A stretch of 64,000 bases of DNA, from positions 417,754 through 481,753 of the forward strand of contig JXTB01000098.1 in NCBI GenBank assembly GCA_002914805.1, given 5' to 3'. The position numbers and the translations under genes were made by a program. The stretch comes from Parasponia andersonii. Taxonomy: Eukaryota > Streptophyta > Magnoliopsida > Rosales > Cannabaceae. The notes below the pieces were generated by a model, which was not told the DNA's origin, ran no database searches, and saw only the letters and a list, made by a program, of their open reading frames with translations. Shown piece by piece: positions 61,901 to 64,000 of this stretch; within the stretch, counting starts at the first letter, position 1; the number at the start of each line of letters is the position of its first letter.

Positions 61901-62205
61901 GTCTCATTGATCATTATGGAGGGAATAACTTTAGTCAAGAAAAAATTGTTAGAGGTCTAATAAAACAAGGGAGAAAGAGTTCAAGTTCAGAGCCCAGGGA
62001 ATTTGAAATTGAGTCACACTTAATTCTCGAGTCTGTGGCAGCAGAGCTGCAAGCCCTCTCATGGATGACTGTGAGCCCGGCATACTTGGAACGACGAACT
62101 GCTCTACCTTTTCATTGTGATATGGTTTTGAGACTTAGGAGGCTACTTCATTTTGCTGACAAGGAGCTTTCTCGGCATCTAGATAAGTCACAAACTGTGG
62201 GTTAA
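46868..62205 (+). CDS. MED13: MED13, Mediator kinase-module subunit
   Basis: 22 exons: 46868-46891, 47653-47726, 47862-48001, 48112-48198, 48356-48443, 48534-48614, 48931-49008, 49095-49174, 49359-49437, 49539-49868, 50587-50646, 51396-51639, 52809-53078, 53695-55062, 55760-56012, 56116-56248, 56444-56531, 56664-56742, 57089-57384, 58056-59139, 60348-60722, 61589-62205. They total 5928 nt (1975 aa), in frame throughout. MED13 links the CDK8/CycC/MED12 module to core Mediator in the nucleus and represses or gates RNA polymerase II; the Arabidopsis gene is also called GRAND CENTRAL or MACCHI-BOU 2. Exon 1 is just 8 codons (MLTNVFKI), joining GGLHQISWFQFLP. An N-terminal domain fills about 1-370. 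A Ser/Asn-rich tract is in exon 12. An acidic motif WDWDDDDGD (509-517) leads to FGDFGDFF (529-536) and PPGTAES (546-552). The MID/PIWI-like region and C-terminal domain span about 1112-1975, including RLRPTLFVVPLPSILVGYQD and WTEDWRWLVCIWTDARGELL. The N-terminal sequence VHC at the exon 11/12 join differs from the VHW I recall in Arabidopsis. Confidence 0.95.
46930..46964. repeat. (GT)n microsatellite, MED13 intron 1
   Basis: About 17 GT units, starting 39 bp after the 24-nt first coding exon. Confidence 0.95.
51450..51515 (+). repeat. MED13: Ser/Asn codon repeat in MED13 exon 12
   Basis: Runs of AGC, AGT, AAT and AAC code for a Ser/Asn-rich linker (NSSSNSNNSSISSISSSSSD). The linker lies between the N-terminal domain and the acidic motif and is probably disordered. 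It may vary in length between alleles. Confidence 0.8.
59509..59760 (+). pseudogene. Possible retroelement scrap in MED13 intron 20
   Basis: A reading frame of 83 codons includes EESFDSLWDRVRLSVGLFVV and ends MVRDWSPLL. The pattern F.SLWDR.R...L........F......DW resembles a tail found at the 3' end of plant retroelement-derived frames, as I recall it. It lies entirely within the intron 59140-60347 and is not part of MED13. Confidence 0.3.
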
Positions 62206-63010
62206 AAATCAAGGCAGCAGCTTACTATTTGGCCATTTTTTTGTTGTTTTTTTTTTTTTTTTGTAGATATTTTCTTGAAGAATGCATGGATTTAGTGTGG
62301 GGTCAGCTTTGTCCTTATGTGTACAGTGTATTCTACTTGAAAATTGTACATGTCCTGGTGATATTTAGAGATCTTGACTTTGTAGAGAAAAAGAAATAGC
62401 TCGAGTAGTGAGATCTAATTGGTGTAGTTATGATTCTAGATTTTGATAGATGTATATTAACCGATATGATTATTAAATTTCGTGATGGGTGATATTTTCT
62501 CCCTGGGTAGAATTGTTTTTAGAACCCAATTTTGTCCGTCATCTTTTTTGGTTGTTTGTATGACCATTAAATCGAGTGGTTACTTTCGTTTTTTTCTCTC
62601 TCTCGAAAATGGAACTACTTTTGCATTAGATCATTTTGATCTAATGGTTTATAGGATTATTTGGAGATTCTATTTGTGTTTAAATAATTCTAGTTTTTTT
62701 CATTCCTATGGCTTTAAATAAGTATTTGTTTTAATAATTTAATTTTTTTTATTTAAATGACATTTTTTCAAACTACTTTAAAATGATTTTTTTTTTTCTT
62801 GAAACGAGAATAGAAATTCCGTGTTTTTGAATGTTACATTCTTGTGACTCATATTTAAAATATAATCTATTCAATTTCAATTCAAATGTTTACCTTTCAA
62901 AGTTGACACATTTTGTATATCCATTTAAATGTACACGTTCAAATGTACAAACAAGGTAAGATCAATATCTTTCCTTTTTTAGGGTAGCTGTGTTGAAGCC
63001 CATGTTTGTA
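62206..63010 (+). other. MED13 3' UTR and downstream AT-rich DNA
   Basis: The stop codon at 62203-62205 is followed by a T-rich stretch and typical plant 3' UTR composition. No discrete polyadenylation site can be fixed. Open frames here (such as 62482-62721) show no motif. Confidence 0.5.
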
Positions 63011-63029
63011 TTAAGTTAATTATTTATAA

Positions 63030-63610
63030 GGAATGACCACTTTTTTTTTCACATCAGTATAATGAATGTCCCTTTTTTAACACCTATTAATAAATGACTT
63101 CTTTTTTGTTATATAATTTTTTTTGGCTAAATTGCGGCTTTTTAGTATTAGTTTTCTGTATAGTGTATCAATTTCATATCTGTTATATCAATTATATATA
63201 TTTCTTATAGAAAATGATCAATTTCGGCTTTTTTTCTTTAATTACAAATTTGTCTACTTTTGATAGTGTTTGAAAAAGGGCTTTTTTAGCTAAATAGCTG
63301 AATTTTAGATCACTGTTTGAAAAATGACCTTTTTCAAACACTATAAAAGATGACTGAATTTTAAAAAGTATTTGAAAAATAGCCCTTTTCATATTTAATG
63401 ATCAAAATATATTGATTCATTTTTTTAAAAAATTGATCTTTCTAAAAATAGTTTGACTAAAAATGATTATTTATCAAAATAAAATTGCAAAATAGTTATT
63501 TATTAAATAGGTATATAAAACATCCATTATTAAATTGCTCTAAAAAAGGACATTTCTTATAAATATTCTTTGAAGCATAACCATTTTTAGACAAAATCCA
63601 AAATTCGACC
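63030..63610. mobile_element. Possible foldback element downstream of MED13
   Basis: The left part (TTATAAGGAATGACC near 63026, then AATGTCCCTTTTTTAA and TTAATAAATGACT) recurs inverted at 63470-63570 (TTATAAGAAATGTCCTTTTT and TTAATAAATAACT in reverse complement). Inside it, ATAGTGTTTGAAAAAGG at 63263-63279 has an exact 17-bp reverse complement at 63328-63344, a strong hairpin. Borders and target duplication are not defined. Confidence 0.45.
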
Positions 63611-64000
63611 ATTTAGCTAGTAGCCTTTTCAAGTTTTGTATAGTTCAATTCCGCAATAAATAGAATGGTTAATTGCATTAGTAGCCTAAATTAGACTTGT
63701 TATACAATTTTGGTATCAATTCTGTGAACTAGCTCCTTTTTTTCTTCCAGTGTAGAACTAGAACTAATCTATAATCTATTCATTTTATGAACATGTTTCC
63801 TTTTGCCTCCTTTTTTTTCTTAATAAAAAATAAAGAAAAGAAGCAAGCAGATGAATCGATATATAGTAAACTCAATATACTGAAAATCTGGTACTACCCA
63901 ATGATCAAGCCTGTTCGAGTTATAATTTGAAGAAGTCGTATATATAGACTATGTCTTTTATAGGTCTAGACTTCTACTTTTCTAATCCTCTGAATTGGTA
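63611..64000. other. AT-rich DNA to the window end
   Basis: Nothing recognisable. Confidence 0.6.

Noticed and set aside
1-64000. Transfer RNA and ribosomal RNA genes
   Set aside because: I looked for tRNA-like B-box words and rRNA motifs on both strands and found none I could support; isolated GGTTCGA-like words lacked a clover-leaf.
1-64000. A hidden multi-gene system (defence cluster, biosynthetic cluster)
   Set aside because: The five recognised genes belong to unrelated housekeeping, hormone and ubiquitin roles, are separated by repeats, and share no arrangement suggesting joint function.

Overview
The window is nuclear DNA from a flowering plant, almost certainly a eudicot. The evidence is long AT-rich intergenic DNA, genes with many short GT..AG introns, several layers of nested plant transposons, and proteins of plant-specific families or plant-type architecture. 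I cannot name the species. Two runs of N (20292-20311 and 30914-31321) show a draft scaffold.

Genes. (1) 4276-5058 (-), an intronless RING-H2 ubiquitin ligase, with a broken relative at 6512-7164 (-) that carries at least three frameshifts. (2) 12584-17650 (+), an 8-exon alpha/beta hydrolase of 378 aa, probably plastid-targeted. (3) 21370-24835 (+), a 7-exon LOG cytokinin-activating phosphoribohydrolase of 205 aa. (4) 25933-27585 (-), an intronless 550-aa type II membrane protein that looks like an O-fucosyltransferase and converges with LOG. (5) 46868-62205 (+), a 22-exon MED13 gene (Mediator kinase module) encoding 1975 aa, with a short upstream ORF in its leader. For genes 2, 3 and 5, every exon junction I propose keeps the reading frame and joins recognisable protein sequence.

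Mobile DNA. At 1-2960 a Ty1/copia RNase H domain on the minus strand is split by a 2.2-kb solo LTR of a different (Ty3/gypsy-like) family; the interrupted domain reads on across the insertion and there is a 5-bp target duplication with one mismatch. A diverged second copy of that LTR lies at about 7336-9676 and carries a 29-bp tandem array. The RING pair sits between these two LTRs. At 28649-31670 is a hAT transposon with matching ends, an 8-bp target duplication (one mismatch) and a disabled transposase that runs into an assembly gap. From about 37.65 to 45.0 kb an internally deleted LINE on the minus strand is interrupted by a 1665-bp solo LTR and by about 2.3 kb of other retroelement-like DNA. 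Small foldback (MITE-like) elements lie at 13089-13253, 19728-20162 and 33273-33639 (Mutator type, perfect 9-bp duplication), with weaker candidates elsewhere.

The genes do not form a pathway; they are ordinary single genes in a repeat-rich plant region. I found no evidence of a previously undescribed multi-gene system. The most useful results are the gene models, the resolved transposon nesting, the decaying RING duplicate and the MED13 upstream ORF.
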